Below are positions 35,639 to 44,785 of a stretch of 62,210 nucleotides of DNA, in pieces. Below the pieces are notes generated by a model, which did not search any database, was not told where the DNA came from, and was given only the letters and a program-made list of their open reading frames with translations. The position numbers and the translations under genes are program-made. Origin of the DNA: an archaeon (GTDB lineage: Archaea > Asgardarchaeota > Heimdallarchaeia > Heimdallarchaeales > Kariarchaeaceae); contig JAJRQD010000076.1 in NCBI GenBank assembly GCA_024280435.1, positions 1 through 62,210 of the forward strand, written 5' to 3'. How positions within the stretch are numbered: position 1 is the stretch's first letter; each line of letters starts with the position of its first letter.

Positions 35639-36295
35639 TCATTTCATCCCTAGTTGATTATTCTGCATTCCTGTGAGATTAATACCAAATATTTTCTGTA
35701 TTAATGTGGATGCAGTGATTGCAGTTAGAAAATAGAAAAATCCGAACCCTGCAACTGATACACTTGGATCATTAACATATGGTGAGAACCATTTTCCCAC
35801 TATTGGCATCCATTCTGGAATTTTAAATGGCATGACTGATACCACACCGCAGGAATTTGTACAGGTGATATTTCCATTTGCACTCCAAAGGTTTAGGTCT
35901 GTATTTGCTTTTGATTGGAAGGCAGCCCTTAATGTTGAGAAAACAAATATAATTGGTCCAAAAGTAATGAATGAAGGCATCATTCTTTTGGTCATAATTG
36001 ATCTTTGAAGATCCTGCACTCTTTTATCTTTCTTCTCAACTGCTTCCCATAATTTTTTATCAGCAGTTTCCTTGGCTTTTTTCTTTCTCTTGTTATGTTG
36101 TTGTATTATCTCATTGCTCCGGTTGAGTTCTTCCATGTCAATCAATTTTTTACTGATTAAACCTGATAATGAACTTACTGTCACAGATACAGCAATGAGA
36201 AAGATGACATTCCATGGTGGTAAAGTCAAGTCATGCTCTAGTAAGAATCTTGTTATTAAGTCTCGTATTGGATTTAAAAAGTCCCAAAAAGCCAT
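35639..36295 (-). CDS. DUF106 / EMC3-TMCO1-like membrane insertase
   Basis: A 218-residue protein with about three membrane helices (about 28-48, 105-125 and 183-203), the first followed by a positively charged coiled coil (HNKRKKKAKETADKKLWE). This is the layout of archaeal DUF106, homologous to eukaryotic EMC3/TMCO1 and bacterial YidC, the Oxa1 superfamily. It helps insert membrane proteins during translation. Its place beside rpl34e fits ribosome-linked work. Confidence 0.85.
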   Translation of the reverse strand: MAFWDFLNPIRDLITRFLLEHDLTLPPWNVIFLIAVSVTVSSLSGLISKKLIDMEELNRSNEIIQQHNKRKKKAKETADKKLWEAVEKKDKRVQDLQRSIMTKRMMPSFITFGPIIFVFSTLRAAFQSKANTDLNLWSANGNITCTNSCGVVSVMPFKIPEWMPIVGKWFSPYVNDPSVSVAGFGFFYFLTAITASTLIQKIFGINLTGMQNNQLGMK

Positions 36296-36365
36296 AATTT
36301 ATCTAATACTAGAATTCTTCAACTCTATTAAATGATTATTTATATGTAGATACAAATTTTGAAGT

Positions 36366-37034
36366 TTAATTCTTATTTTTTAAAGTAACAAAAATATTGG
36401 CGTCTCTATGCCTTCCACCTGCAATTAAATGATCAGTTATCATCAATTCTGCAAAATTCATCACATCTCTCAGATCTTTCATAGTAAAATAATGATAAAA
36501 TCTGGTTGCAATTAATTTACCCGTACTTGATTTCCAAGGCCTCTGCACATTATACAGATCATGAGTATTTTTTTTATCTCGTATTCTCTCGAATATCCCC
36601 TCTCGTACACCTTTTCTCCATTTTCTCCATACTGAAAGAATAATTTTACCTGATGATAATACCCGTTTTACCTCAACCATAGATTTCTTTCTTAGATCAT
36701 CAGTTTCTAGATGATGCAATACTGCAATCATGATTATATTGTCTGATATATTATTCCTGAAAGGTAGTTTTGGTAGTGCCCCAACAATTCTTATTCCATG
36801 TTCAGGCCCAATATATCCCTGTAATAATTCGTAGGATAGATCAAAAGCGATTGGTAAATTACTATCTGTACTATTCAGATTGCGTCCATTTCCTGCACCG
36901 ATATCAATTGTAATCTCACTACTGTCCACACCGGCTCTACCTGTATACTCAACAAAGTCATTCCAAGGTTTGGATTTTTTCAACAGATAATCTGATGAGA
37001 TATTCTTATATGCTTCTCTGAGATTATCTGACAT
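36366..37034 (-). CDS. Trm9/ALKBH8-like SAM-dependent methyltransferase
   Basis: A 222-residue class I methyltransferase. Motif I is IDIGAGNGRN, followed by AFDLS (motif II) and AVLHHLETDDLRKKSMVEVKRVLSSGKIILSVW (short-loop motif IV-VI). The RFYHYFTMKDL segment and the HHLxT phrase resemble Trm9/ALKBH8, which methylate the carboxymethyl group on wobble uridine of tRNA. A stand-alone Trm9-like enzyme without the Trm112 partner in the window. Other class I substrates remain possible. Confidence 0.7.
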   Translation of the reverse strand: MSDNLREAYKNISSDYLLKKSKPWNDFVEYTGRAGVDSSEITIDIGAGNGRNLNSTDSNLPIAFDLSYELLQGYIGPEHGIRIVGALPKLPFRNNISDNIIMIAVLHHLETDDLRKKSMVEVKRVLSSGKIILSVWRKWRKGVREGIFERIRDKKNTHDLYNVQRPWKSSTGKLIATRFYHYFTMKDLRDVMNFAELMITDHLIAGGRHRDANIFVTLKNKN

Positions 37035-37055
37035 AAATTAATATTATATTATCAA

Positions 37056-37367
37056 TTAATATTGTTGCTTATTTGGATCTGGATAAATTGGATTTGGTAT
37101 AATAATTGCAAGTATAATATACAGTAGAATACCCGATCCTCCCATCATAGTGAAAATTACAAATAGTATTCTGACAATAGTTGGATCCATATCATAGTAA
37201 TTTCCAATACCACTGCAAACACCTGAAATTACTTTATTTGATATATCTTTGGTGAGTTTTTTAGGTTGATACACAGGTGTTTGCTGTGGAGTATCTCCTT
37301 TTCCACAGGCACTGCAGAAGTTTTGGCTAGGTTTGAATTCAGTACCACAATAACTACATTGTTTCAT
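37056..37367 (-). CDS. PspC-domain membrane protein with zinc ribbon
   Basis: A 103-residue protein. Residues 4-21 form a zinc ribbon (CSYC, CSAC). Residues 37-95 form a PspC domain: KVISGVCSGIGNYYDMDPTIVRILF followed by a GILLYIILAIIIP helix. PspC domains in bacteria sense membrane stress. It is followed 22 bp later by the methyltransferase gene on the same strand. Confidence 0.85.
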   Translation of the reverse strand: MKQCSYCGTEFKPSQNFCSACGKGDTPQQTPVYQPKKLTKDISNKVISGVCSGIGNYYDMDPTIVRILFVIFTMMGGSGILLYIILAIIIPNPIYPDPNKQQY

Positions 37368-37512
37368 AATTTTAAAAGTAACATATTGTATTTATACTTA
37401 ACTATTGAAATATGGTATGTAACAAGCTAAAATTAATAACAAAAACATCAAAAATTTGAGTTGAAATGTCATTATTAATTAATAGTGAATAGTTAAACAA
37501 GGATTGTAATCG

Positions 37513-38157
37513 ATGATAGACAAAAAAGTATCTAGTGGAATATCAGTTATTGATAATCAATATAATGGGATTTCTCAGGGGATGGTTCTTTGTTTGTTTG
37601 GAAATCATCAATATATTAAAAGCCAAATTGTCTATTCATTCATCAATGCATGTAAAAAAAATACATTGATTGTAACCTCAAATAAATTACCTCAAAAGTA
37701 CAAATCAGATCTGAATTCAGACAGAATTATCTTTCTTGATGCAATTTCCTGGAGATATAAAAGAGTGGATAATAAGATAAAAATAGAGTCAAAATACTTT
37801 GTAAATAATCTTGCAGATCTTAATAATTTATTATCCAAAATTACTCTGGCTTGCAAAGACAATGACAGTATAGATACTATTGTTTTTGATTCTCCAAGTA
37901 ATTTACTGTTCTATTCCACACCTGGTAAGGAGCAGGTTTATCGGTTTCTTGAATTGCTTTTCACCTACACCCGAAATAAAAAGATAAACCTTCTATTTAC
38001 TATCCATCCTGAAATTCATGAGGAAATGGTTAATTCGACAATGAAATTTTTGAGTGATATCGTTTTAGAGGTAAAAAAAGAGGATAATAGCAATAAAATC
38101 CGAATATTAGAAATGATTGATGAAGAGTTTGATAGTAATTGGGAAATTATAGATTGA
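37513..38157 (+). CDS. KaiC/RecA-like protein with degenerate P-loop
   Basis: A 214-residue RecA-fold protein. The opening KKVSSGISVIDNQYNGISQGMV matches the start of KaiC-like domains (xTGIxxLDxxxGGGIxxG). The P-loop reads G30-NHQY-I35-K36-S37, so the second glycine of GxxxxGKS is Ile while Lys and Ser remain. A Walker B-like TIVFDSP is present. It may bind but not hydrolyse ATP. Its gene converges on the intact KaiC-like gene with an 11-bp overlap. Confidence 0.6.
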   Translation: MIDKKVSSGISVIDNQYNGISQGMVLCLFGNHQYIKSQIVYSFINACKKNTLIVTSNKLPQKYKSDLNSDRIIFLDAISWRYKRVDNKIKIESKYFVNNLADLNNLLSKITLACKDNDSIDTIVFDSPSNLLFYSTPGKEQVYRFLELLFTYTRNKKINLLFTIHPEIHEEMVNSTMKFLSDIVLEVKKEDNSNKIRILEMIDEEFDSNWEIID

Positions 38158-38854
38158 AATCAATCTCTGTGGGTAGTACTTCAATTCCAGTACTATCCTG
38201 AATTAACATTGCGTGTGTGTAACTTGAATGCTGTGTACCCCTCATTTTTCTGACTTCTATACCACGTAATCTGTTGGCACCAACTTTGGTGTAGAACAGA
38301 TTGATAACTCCATGGGATAGATATGTGTAGATGTTGTTATGCAATTCACTGATTAAAAGGGTGGTACATTCTAAATCACCGATCAATGAATTGAAGCGTA
38401 TCATCTCTTTTCGGTAGTTCTCAGTTTTAGAAAAGATAAATTCCAGAGAATTCAATGAATCTATAACTAATCTCTTTGCATTCACCTTATCTGTTTCCTC
38501 AAAAATAAAATTGATAAGATCATCAACATTCATGTTACTAGGATTTTCTAAACCTCCTTTTGGTGCCACTATTGACAGTTTATTCTCCCTGGTATATTCA
38601 TTTATTGGCCAATTATATGCCTTCATATCTTCAATTAGGAAAATTGGATCATATTCTAGAGATATGAACAGACCATTTTCATTGTACTGTCTAATTCCCT
38701 CAACAAGATACTGCATGCTGAAAGTTGATTTTCCAGTTCCTGCTTCTCCTTGTACCAGTATATTCCTATTTTTAATAAATCCTCCACCTGCTATCTCGTC
38801 AAATCCCGGTATACCTGTTTTTATTTTCTCCAAATCATTCTCCTCCCTGTTCAA
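38147..38854 (-). CDS. KaiC/GvpD-like RecA-fold ATPase
   Basis: A 235-residue single KaiC-type domain. It starts KIKTGIPGFDEIAGGGF, then Walker A QGEAGTGKST, the catalytic Glu pair region ISLEYDP and Walker B RLVIDSLNS, ending with VRKMRGTQHS, typical of the KaiC C-strand. Stand-alone archaeal KaiC domains act in signalling and archaellum control (FlaH). The upstream TrmB-type regulator gene overlaps its start by 20 bp, indicating one operon. Confidence 0.85.
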   Translation of the reverse strand: MNREENDLEKIKTGIPGFDEIAGGGFIKNRNILVQGEAGTGKSTFSMQYLVEGIRQYNENGLFISLEYDPIFLIEDMKAYNWPINEYTRENKLSIVAPKGGLENPSNMNVDDLINFIFEETDKVNAKRLVIDSLNSLEFIFSKTENYRKEMIRFNSLIGDLECTTLLISELHNNIYTYLSHGVINLFYTKVGANRLRGIEVRKMRGTQHSSYTHAMLIQDSTGIEVLPTEIDFNL

Positions 38855-39584
38855 TATCTGATAGATAGGATTTAATCATCTCATTCATTTTAGTCAGAAC
38901 TGCTGTGTAATTATTTTTAACTTCAAAAATTGTGATCATTGCATATTCATCAATTACACAGATAGTAGAACTATTGGATACTGGTATTTTAATAAATGTG
39001 ATGTCCTTGTAATTTTCAGGTATTTTTTGTGATCTGATAATAATTTCCAAATTTGGCCGATATACTCGATTTAATAGCTGATTAATCAATTTAGAATTGT
39101 TTGATGTGATTAAGATTCTTTTAGAAACTGAGATCATTAGGGTATCAACCTTGTTAAATATCTCTTCTAAACCTATTATTTTCCAAACTCCACCTTCTGT
39201 CTTCTGCTGAGGTTTTGTTTCATTAAACAATAGTACCAATGATGGTAGTATTTTCTCTACATTCATCTCCCTTAGGCTTTGCTGAGATCTCCATTCTCTT
39301 TCGAGAAATTCTAATCTTCGGGTAAATGAAGTCTTTGGATCAATTGCATAGAATTTCTTTGGTCTTCCATCATCTTTCAGTATAAACCCTTTGTCAATAA
39401 GGGCATCTAGTGTCTGATAAACCTTAGCATATGGTATTCCAGATTTTCTAGATATATTTCTTGCAACTACTTTACCCTCCTCAAGAATTGATAGATAGGC
39501 TTTTCTTTCATACTCATTCAAATTTATACTGGATAATACTTCTGATATGAATGGATCAATTATAATTGTGGCCAAGATTATCAT
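38835..39584 (-). CDS. TrmB-family transcriptional regulator
   Basis: A 249-residue regulator. The N-terminal winged helix is LNEYERKAYLSILEEGKVVARNISRKSGIPYAKVYQTLDALIDKGFI in pattern, the hallmark of TrmB proteins, followed by a coiled dimerisation helix and a C-terminal ligand/PLD-like domain with MISVSKRILITSN. TrmB regulators sense sugars or other metabolites. It overlaps the KaiC-like gene by 20 bp, so it may autoregulate this pair. Confidence 0.85.
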   Translation of the reverse strand: MIILATIIIDPFISEVLSSINLNEYERKAYLSILEEGKVVARNISRKSGIPYAKVYQTLDALIDKGFILKDDGRPKKFYAIDPKTSFTRRLEFLEREWRSQQSLREMNVEKILPSLVLLFNETKPQQKTEGGVWKIIGLEEIFNKVDTLMISVSKRILITSNNSKLINQLLNRVYRPNLEIIIRSQKIPENYKDITFIKIPVSNSSTICVIDEYAMITIFEVKNNYTAVLTKMNEMIKSYLSDIEQGGE

Positions 39585-39726
39585 AAATAACTAATACTAA
39601 CTTTTATTTAAATTTAGCTCCATTTGAATGATAGATAGAAGTGAGGTTAAATAATAATAATAACTATTCTAAAAAATCAAACTATTGAGTATAGTTTTTT
39701 AAATAAAGAAAGTACTAATTCACAAC

Positions 39727-41892
39727 ATGAAATATACAAAATCAATTTTTATTATTGTAATTTTCATTTTAGGAATGGTTCCATTGCAAAGCTCAGCTAG
39801 TAGCAATATGAGTGCAGAACCTGTCCCTATTATTCCTGATTTATACATACCTGTATCTGGTGGTGCTTTGAATATAAAAGAAGAAATGACATTAACTCCA
39901 ATATTCACACCAGATAATGCAGAATCTACCTATGTGGGTTGGATTGAACAGGCAACCTCAACAATTGAGATACAGAATCAATATATCAAATTGTATGCTG
40001 ATTTTACAGATTGGCAAACAAGTCCCACACCATTGGTAAAAGCATTGGTGGATGCAGCCGCTAGAGGTGTGCAGATAAGAGTACAAGTAAGAGAAGATAG
40101 TGATTCTGATAATATTGCTGGATTTCTTGATCCCAAGACAAATATTGAGGTACGTGGTATGGGTAATTCAGTCACAGATGCAGTGGTTAACCATCCAAAT
40201 GGATATTTATCTGCTACTCACAATAAACTAATGATAATTGATCATGAGGTAATATTGATTTCTAGTATTAATTTTGGATCTGCCTTTGAGAACAGTAGAG
40301 AGGCGGGTATGGTGATTCAGAATGTAAATGCAGCAAATCATTTTCTTGATTTCTTTGAGATTGATTGGGCATCTGGAGAGGATTTAACTCCCACTGCTGC
40401 CTCACCATTGGTAAATTCAAATACAGCTGACCTGGAAACTTCAATCTCTACAAATGCAGTTGATTATCCAAGCCATACTAATATTCCAAAGACAAATTTC
40501 ACAGGTACTTATAATATTACTCTGTTCACAAATCCAGATAATGCAGATGAGGTTATTTTCAATTATCTCAAATCTGCAAAGGAATCTATCTATGTATCGA
40601 TGTATACCATCTCAAGACCTGATTTCAATAATACTCTGATTGAGTTGAAAAAAGCTAACCCGGCATTAGATATTCAGGTATTGATCTCTCATCGTAGAGT
40701 GGGTGCATCAGAGAATGTTGATACATGGTCTGCTGTGAAATCTCTAGTTGCAAATGCAATACCCGTATACAATTCATCAGTTGAATTTTTTGCCAATCAA
40801 GCTGGATTCTATCACAACAAATACTGGATAATAGATGGTAAGGATACTTTTATTTACTCTGGTAATTGGAGCCCAAAATCTGTCACAGAACAATTACCCA
40901 CAGGAGATCCTGATTATGCATCTGGTGATCCGAATAGAGATATGGGTGTTGCAGTGCATGATGCAACTGATATTGCAGCTTTCTACAAAGATGTCTGGGA
41001 TAAGGATGTAGCTATTGCAGATGCTTGGGAATTACCAATTGGTATTAATCAGAATTCATTTGAAGATACTGATGTTATAAGTGGAACAGTTGAATTAAAA
41101 GGAGTAATAAACGGATTTGAAGCAACATCAGTATCTTACAGGATAAATAGTGGTGCATACACAGATGTAACAGTAACAGGTGGAGTATTCAGTGTGGATT
41201 TTGATACAACAACTATCGAAAATGGTATCACTACATTTGAATTCAAAGCAGAGGGTACGCAAACATTCACTGATAAAGTAACTGTCAATGTAGTCAACCT
41301 TGGCAAGGATGATAACTGGAGAGTGCTGATTACAGAGGTATTACCAAACCCAGATGTAGTTTCAGATACAGATGGTGAATTTTTCGAATTAACAAATAGC
41401 TTCCCATTTGCGGTCTATATTGGGGCTTGGCAAGTTGGTGATGCTGGTGAATTATATACATTCTCAGACAATTATGAGATACCTGCATATACTTCTCTGA
41501 TATTTGCAAGAAATAGTGCTGGTTTTAAAACGGGTTATTCAGTCACTGCTGATTTTGAAATTGGAATATCACTTGTAAATGGTGGTGATTACATACAGTT
41601 CATTGACCACAAAGGTGATTATGTGGATGTAGTTGCATATGGTGATGAGACTGCACCTGATGGGTCTGAAACAATTGCAGAACCTGGAGCTGAAGAATCT
41701 ATATCAAGAGTAAATCTTCATATAGATACCAACAAGGCCACAGATTTTGAATTGACTACACCATCGCCCAAAGCAGATGTACCACATGTTGAGATGGGTG
41801 CTCTTCCAGAATCTAATGTGGGAATAGAGCCCTATCCATTTTTATGGGCATTAGTGGCAATTCCTGTTGTATCTGGGAGAAAAAGAAGATGA
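39727..41892 (+). CDS. Secreted phospholipase D-like protein with lamin-tail domain
   Basis: A 721-residue protein with an N-terminal signal peptide (KSIFIIVIFILGM). Two PLD domains carry HKD motifs: HNKLMIID at residue 165 and HNKYWIID at 363, each followed by the usual Asn-Gly-Ser-type segment. A beta domain follows, then a lamin-tail domain (about 535-660: RVLITEVLPNP, GEFFELTN, GDYIQFID, VDVVAYGD). It ends with a hydrophobic helix and GRKRR anchor. It is probably a surface nuclease or phosphodiesterase. A 4-bp ATGA overlap couples the next gene. Confidence 0.85.
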   Translation: MKYTKSIFIIVIFILGMVPLQSSASSNMSAEPVPIIPDLYIPVSGGALNIKEEMTLTPIFTPDNAESTYVGWIEQATSTIEIQNQYIKLYADFTDWQTSPTPLVKALVDAAARGVQIRVQVREDSDSDNIAGFLDPKTNIEVRGMGNSVTDAVVNHPNGYLSATHNKLMIIDHEVILISSINFGSAFENSREAGMVIQNVNAANHFLDFFEIDWASGEDLTPTAASPLVNSNTADLETSISTNAVDYPSHTNIPKTNFTGTYNITLFTNPDNADEVIFNYLKSAKESIYVSMYTISRPDFNNTLIELKKANPALDIQVLISHRRVGASENVDTWSAVKSLVANAIPVYNSSVEFFANQAGFYHNKYWIIDGKDTFIYSGNWSPKSVTEQLPTGDPDYASGDPNRDMGVAVHDATDIAAFYKDVWDKDVAIADAWELPIGINQNSFEDTDVISGTVELKGVINGFEATSVSYRINSGAYTDVTVTGGVFSVDFDTTTIENGITTFEFKAEGTQTFTDKVTVNVVNLGKDDNWRVLITEVLPNPDVVSDTDGEFFELTNSFPFAVYIGAWQVGDAGELYTFSDNYEIPAYTSLIFARNSAGFKTGYSVTADFEIGISLVNGGDYIQFIDHKGDYVDVVAYGDETAPDGSETIAEPGAEESISRVNLHIDTNKATDFELTTPSPKADVPHVEMGALPESNVGIEPYPFLWALVAIPVVSGRKRR

Positions 41893-42125
41893 AAAAATAC
41901 AAATTCAGAGTTCCTACTTGGAATGAAGGAAAGGAACTTATGGATCAATTTGGTAAATCCCTGAATTTGGTAATTAATCAGATAGAAGAGAATCTATCAA
42001 TTGAGAATGATAAATTAAAAATTAGTTGTCATAATGACGAGAGAGGTTTCTCATACTTTGTGATACGAATTATTGATGAATCATTAAATGATAGTATAGA
42101 AGATAAAATTTCAAAATACATATAG
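41889..42125 (+). CDS. Small protein coupled to the PLD gene
   Basis: A 78-residue protein starting on the ATGA that overlaps the PLD stop. It has an alternating beta-alpha pattern and no Cys, metal motif or membrane helix. No family is recognised. Coupled translation suggests a partner, regulator or immunity role for the secreted PLD-like protein (inference only). Confidence 0.55.
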   Translation: MKKYKFRVPTWNEGKELMDQFGKSLNLVINQIEENLSIENDKLKISCHNDERGFSYFVIRIIDESLNDSIEDKISKYI

Positions 42126-42142
42126 TAAATCGTCTTATAAAA

Positions 42143-42514
42143 TTACTCTTTTAATAATAGTTCTACATGTTTAGATGTATCTATTTCACTGAATATATCC
42201 ACTGGTGATGTAATATTACCCACCAGATTGAATTTTTTTTCCTCAGTACAATCATTGAAATAGATATATAGATTATTTGAACTGATATCAAAAGCAATCT
42301 CTCCCTTTTTGAATTGTCTTTTCTGATACTCTGCTGGAACTTGTATATTATCAATAGTTACTGCAATGCAGTTATCCTTTTTTATAGCTAATTGGGATAC
42401 GGGAAGTGCAGTCTCAATTCGTTTGATTGTTCTTGGTGCATACATCGTTTTCAGAACTATATCAAATTCATCCATTTCCTTGATTTTTAACGTAATTGCA
42501 ATTTGTCCTATCAT
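42143..42514 (-). CDS. Cyclophilin-like fold protein (TM1367/DUF369 type)
   Basis: A 123-residue protein. The pattern KGEIAFDISSNNLYIYF...FNLVGNIT...FSEIDTSKHVELLL resembles the cyclophilin-like (PF04126, TM1367) family of small archaeal/bacterial proteins. These lack clear PPIase activity. It ends 8 bp before the DegV gene start region on the same strand (transcribed after it). The assignment is moderate. Confidence 0.5.
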   Translation of the reverse strand: MIGQIAITLKIKEMDEFDIVLKTMYAPRTIKRIETALPVSQLAIKKDNCIAVTIDNIQVPAEYQKRQFKKGEIAFDISSNNLYIYFNDCTEEKKFNLVGNITSPVDIFSEIDTSKHVELLLKE

Positions 42515-42522
42515 ATTTTCAC

Positions 42523-43386
42523 CTAATTGAATATCAGATCCTTGATCACCGGTGAGATAGCTACACCCACTGTACCCGCACCTGCATTTGCACCAATAGT
42601 GGGTCCAACTTTACCTGTTTTAAGATCGATAATATTGAAATTCTCAGTTAGAATTTTACCAAGTCTTGATGCCCATGTGGGGTTATATCCATCTAACATT
42701 ATTGCAATCAATGGCTCATCTCGTGTAAAATTATTTTTTAATTCATTAAGAATGATTTCAAAACCCGGTTTAAATCCTTTTGGTTTACCAACTGTTACCA
42801 ACTCCTCATTCTCCACAGTTAACAAAGGATATATCCCAAGAATACCACCTACCTTACCTTGAAGGCCGGGTATTCTACCACTTCGTATCAGCTGATTAAA
42901 CGAGGGTACTAGTGCATAGAATTTGATATATTTTTTAAGATCTGTTAACCTGTAAACAATCTCATCAATTGAATATCCCATTTTTGCAAGTTCTGCTGCT
43001 TGAATGCACTGAATCGACTGATATCCAGAGATCCCTCCAGAGCTGTAAATCTCTATATTCACTTTTTCAATATGTGCAGCTGCCATTTTTGCAGATACCT
43101 GAAATCCACTAAGAGATACTGGTAAAGTAATCATGAGAATATCATCACCACGATCTTCTATCTCTCTGAATACTTTGTAGAATTGTAATGGAGATGCAGG
43201 AGTCGTCATTGGTTGGAAATATTCTGCTCCCAATTTGTCATAGAATTGCCTTGGATTGATGTCCACACCATCACGATATTTCTCTCGTCCAAACAGTATA
43301 TTAGCCGGTACAATCGTGATACCTAGGTCAGCTGCAAGAATTGGTGATAAATCTCCAGAACTATCTGTTACTATTTGCACCGTCAC
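42523..43386 (-). CDS. DegV-family fatty-acid-binding protein
   Basis: A 287-residue protein with GTG start. It opens IVTDSSGDLS and has DGVDINPRQFYDKL, PMTTPASPLQF (fatty-acid carboxylate-binding Ser/Thr), ITLPVSLSGFQVSAKMAA and RSGRIPGLQGKVGGIL, all DegV landmarks. DegV proteins bind a fatty acid and in bacteria serve fatty-acid kinase FakA. No FakA homologue is in the window, and an archaeal role is unknown. Confidence 0.9.
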   Translation of the reverse strand: MTVQIVTDSSGDLSPILAADLGITIVPANILFGREKYRDGVDINPRQFYDKLGAEYFQPMTTPASPLQFYKVFREIEDRGDDILMITLPVSLSGFQVSAKMAAAHIEKVNIEIYSSGGISGYQSIQCIQAAELAKMGYSIDEIVYRLTDLKKYIKFYALVPSFNQLIRSGRIPGLQGKVGGILGIYPLLTVENEELVTVGKPKGFKPGFEIILNELKNNFTRDEPLIAIMLDGYNPTWASRLGKILTENFNIIDLKTGKVGPTIGANAGAGTVGVAISPVIKDLIFN

Positions 43387-43630
43387 AATTTTTCAACTAA
43401 ATTTGAGTAATATAAAATATACTAGATGATAATTTGTTTTTGTATATCCTTTTTGATCAAAGCTAGCTATAAGATTTGATGTATCTAATAAAATGATACA
43501 TGTAAAAATAGCTTGAAAACTACTTCTTTCCATCATATGTTGGAAGAAAAACAGATATCTATCTTATATAAGAATCCATATTCTGGCATTTTAATAGCTG
43601 AAAAAATAAAATTAGTGAACTAGCCTACTA

Positions 43631-44386
43631 TTATATGGAATTTTTAATCAATTTATTCAATATTTTGAATATCATATCTATTTTCTGCTTGAATAGGATC
43701 TCAACTTCTGAATGTGATACATTGCTTTGCATACCTGCTGCAAAATTTGTGATTACTGCAATAGTTGCATAGGGTATTTGTAATTCTTTTGCCAAAAATG
43801 CCTCTGGTGATGATGTCATTCCTGCATATGAACATCCAAGTCGTTTGAATGCTTCTATCTCAGCAGGTGTCTCATATCTTGGGCCATTAACCACAACTAT
43901 TGTACCTCCATCCACTACATTCTCTCCAAATTCTCTACATACATCTATTATCTCATTTCTGATGTCTGTATCAAATGGAGTACTCATATCAGTATGAACT
44001 ACACCCGATAATTCTTCCCCTTTATTGGTTACAACTTTGAAATCAGAACCATCAAAGAATGTATCTTTTCTACAACTTGTATAGTCGAATATTTGATCAG
44101 GTACTGCTAATGTACCCGGTTTATTATCATAATTAAGTGAACCCACTGCATTAGTAGCATATATTTTCTTTACACCAAGTGTATGTGCGGCATATATATT
44201 TGCTCTATAATTTATCTGACTTGGAGGAATAGAATGCCTGTTTCCATGCCTTGGTATGAATACCACTTCTTCACCATTTATCTTCCCTATATCTACATTT
44301 ACCTCACCAAAAGGTGTATCTATTTTTTTAACAATTGCATTTTCTATGAATTTATAGAGGCCAGAACCTCCAATTACTCCTATCAT
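43631..44386 (-). CDS. MTAP/MTIP-family purine nucleoside phosphorylase (copy 2)
   Basis: A 251-residue paralogue of the enzyme at 5489. It has GGSGLYKF, IPRHGNRH, YATNAVGS, NGPRYETPAE and MTSSPEAFLAK. The base-contact segment is VITNFAAG with Asn214, again Asn where adenine-specific MTAP has Asp, so 6-oxopurine nucleosides are favoured. It stands alone next to an AsnC-type gene. The two copies may split substrates (for example methylthioinosine versus deoxyinosine or inosine). Confidence 0.88.
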   Translation of the reverse strand: MIGVIGGSGLYKFIENAIVKKIDTPFGEVNVDIGKINGEEVVFIPRHGNRHSIPPSQINYRANIYAAHTLGVKKIYATNAVGSLNYDNKPGTLAVPDQIFDYTSCRKDTFFDGSDFKVVTNKGEELSGVVHTDMSTPFDTDIRNEIIDVCREFGENVVDGGTIVVVNGPRYETPAEIEAFKRLGCSYAGMTSSPEAFLAKELQIPYATIAVITNFAAGMQSNVSHSEVEILFKQKIDMIFKILNKLIKNSI

Positions 44387-44453
44387 AAATAATATAAGAT
44401 TTTGCTTTAATTAAAGATGGGTATAGTAAAATATCTTATTGTCGTGAATATGA

Positions 44454-44699
44454 TTAAAGAGAGATCATCGTCATGGTTTTATTGACATATTTCAGCCTGC
44501 GAATTGATTTGATCGTGATATCCTTGATTTGATTGGCATTCTCAGTTTCTATACGAATTACCAGATCATACACTCCATATGTTCGATGTATCTCAGTTAC
44601 TTCTTTTATATCTGCTAACTGATCTATTAGTGTATTTCTTTCAACTTCATTTGCTAAATTAATTAATAGGTAAGAGACTATTTTATCTACTTTTTTCAT
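44454..44699 (-). CDS. Stand-alone Lrp/AsnC ligand-binding (RAM) domain
   Basis: An 81-residue protein from ATG 44699. Its VDKIVSYLLINLA... VTEIHRTYGVYDLVIRIETEN... IKSIRRLKYVNKTMTMI pattern is the AsnC/Lrp C-terminal RAM domain without the DNA-binding helix-turn-helix. Such proteins form ring-like oligomers that bind amino acids and may modulate full-length Lrp regulators. The ligand is unknown. Confidence 0.85.
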   Translation of the reverse strand: MKKVDKIVSYLLINLANEVERNTLIDQLADIKEVTEIHRTYGVYDLVIRIETENANQIKDITIKSIRRLKYVNKTMTMISL

Positions 44700-44785
44700 A
44701 TTATTCACTAATTTAGTGTTGTTTCATATTAAATAAAAATTTTGGCTACAACGTTAATAGTAAAGTAAATTTTTGAACGATTAAA

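Noticed and set aside
43387-43630. Gap of 244 bp between degV and the second phosphorylase, with a TGTATC/GATACA inverted repeat near 43480-43501.
   Set aside because: No gene or known RNA pattern is present; the short stem in AT-rich sequence is not convincing.
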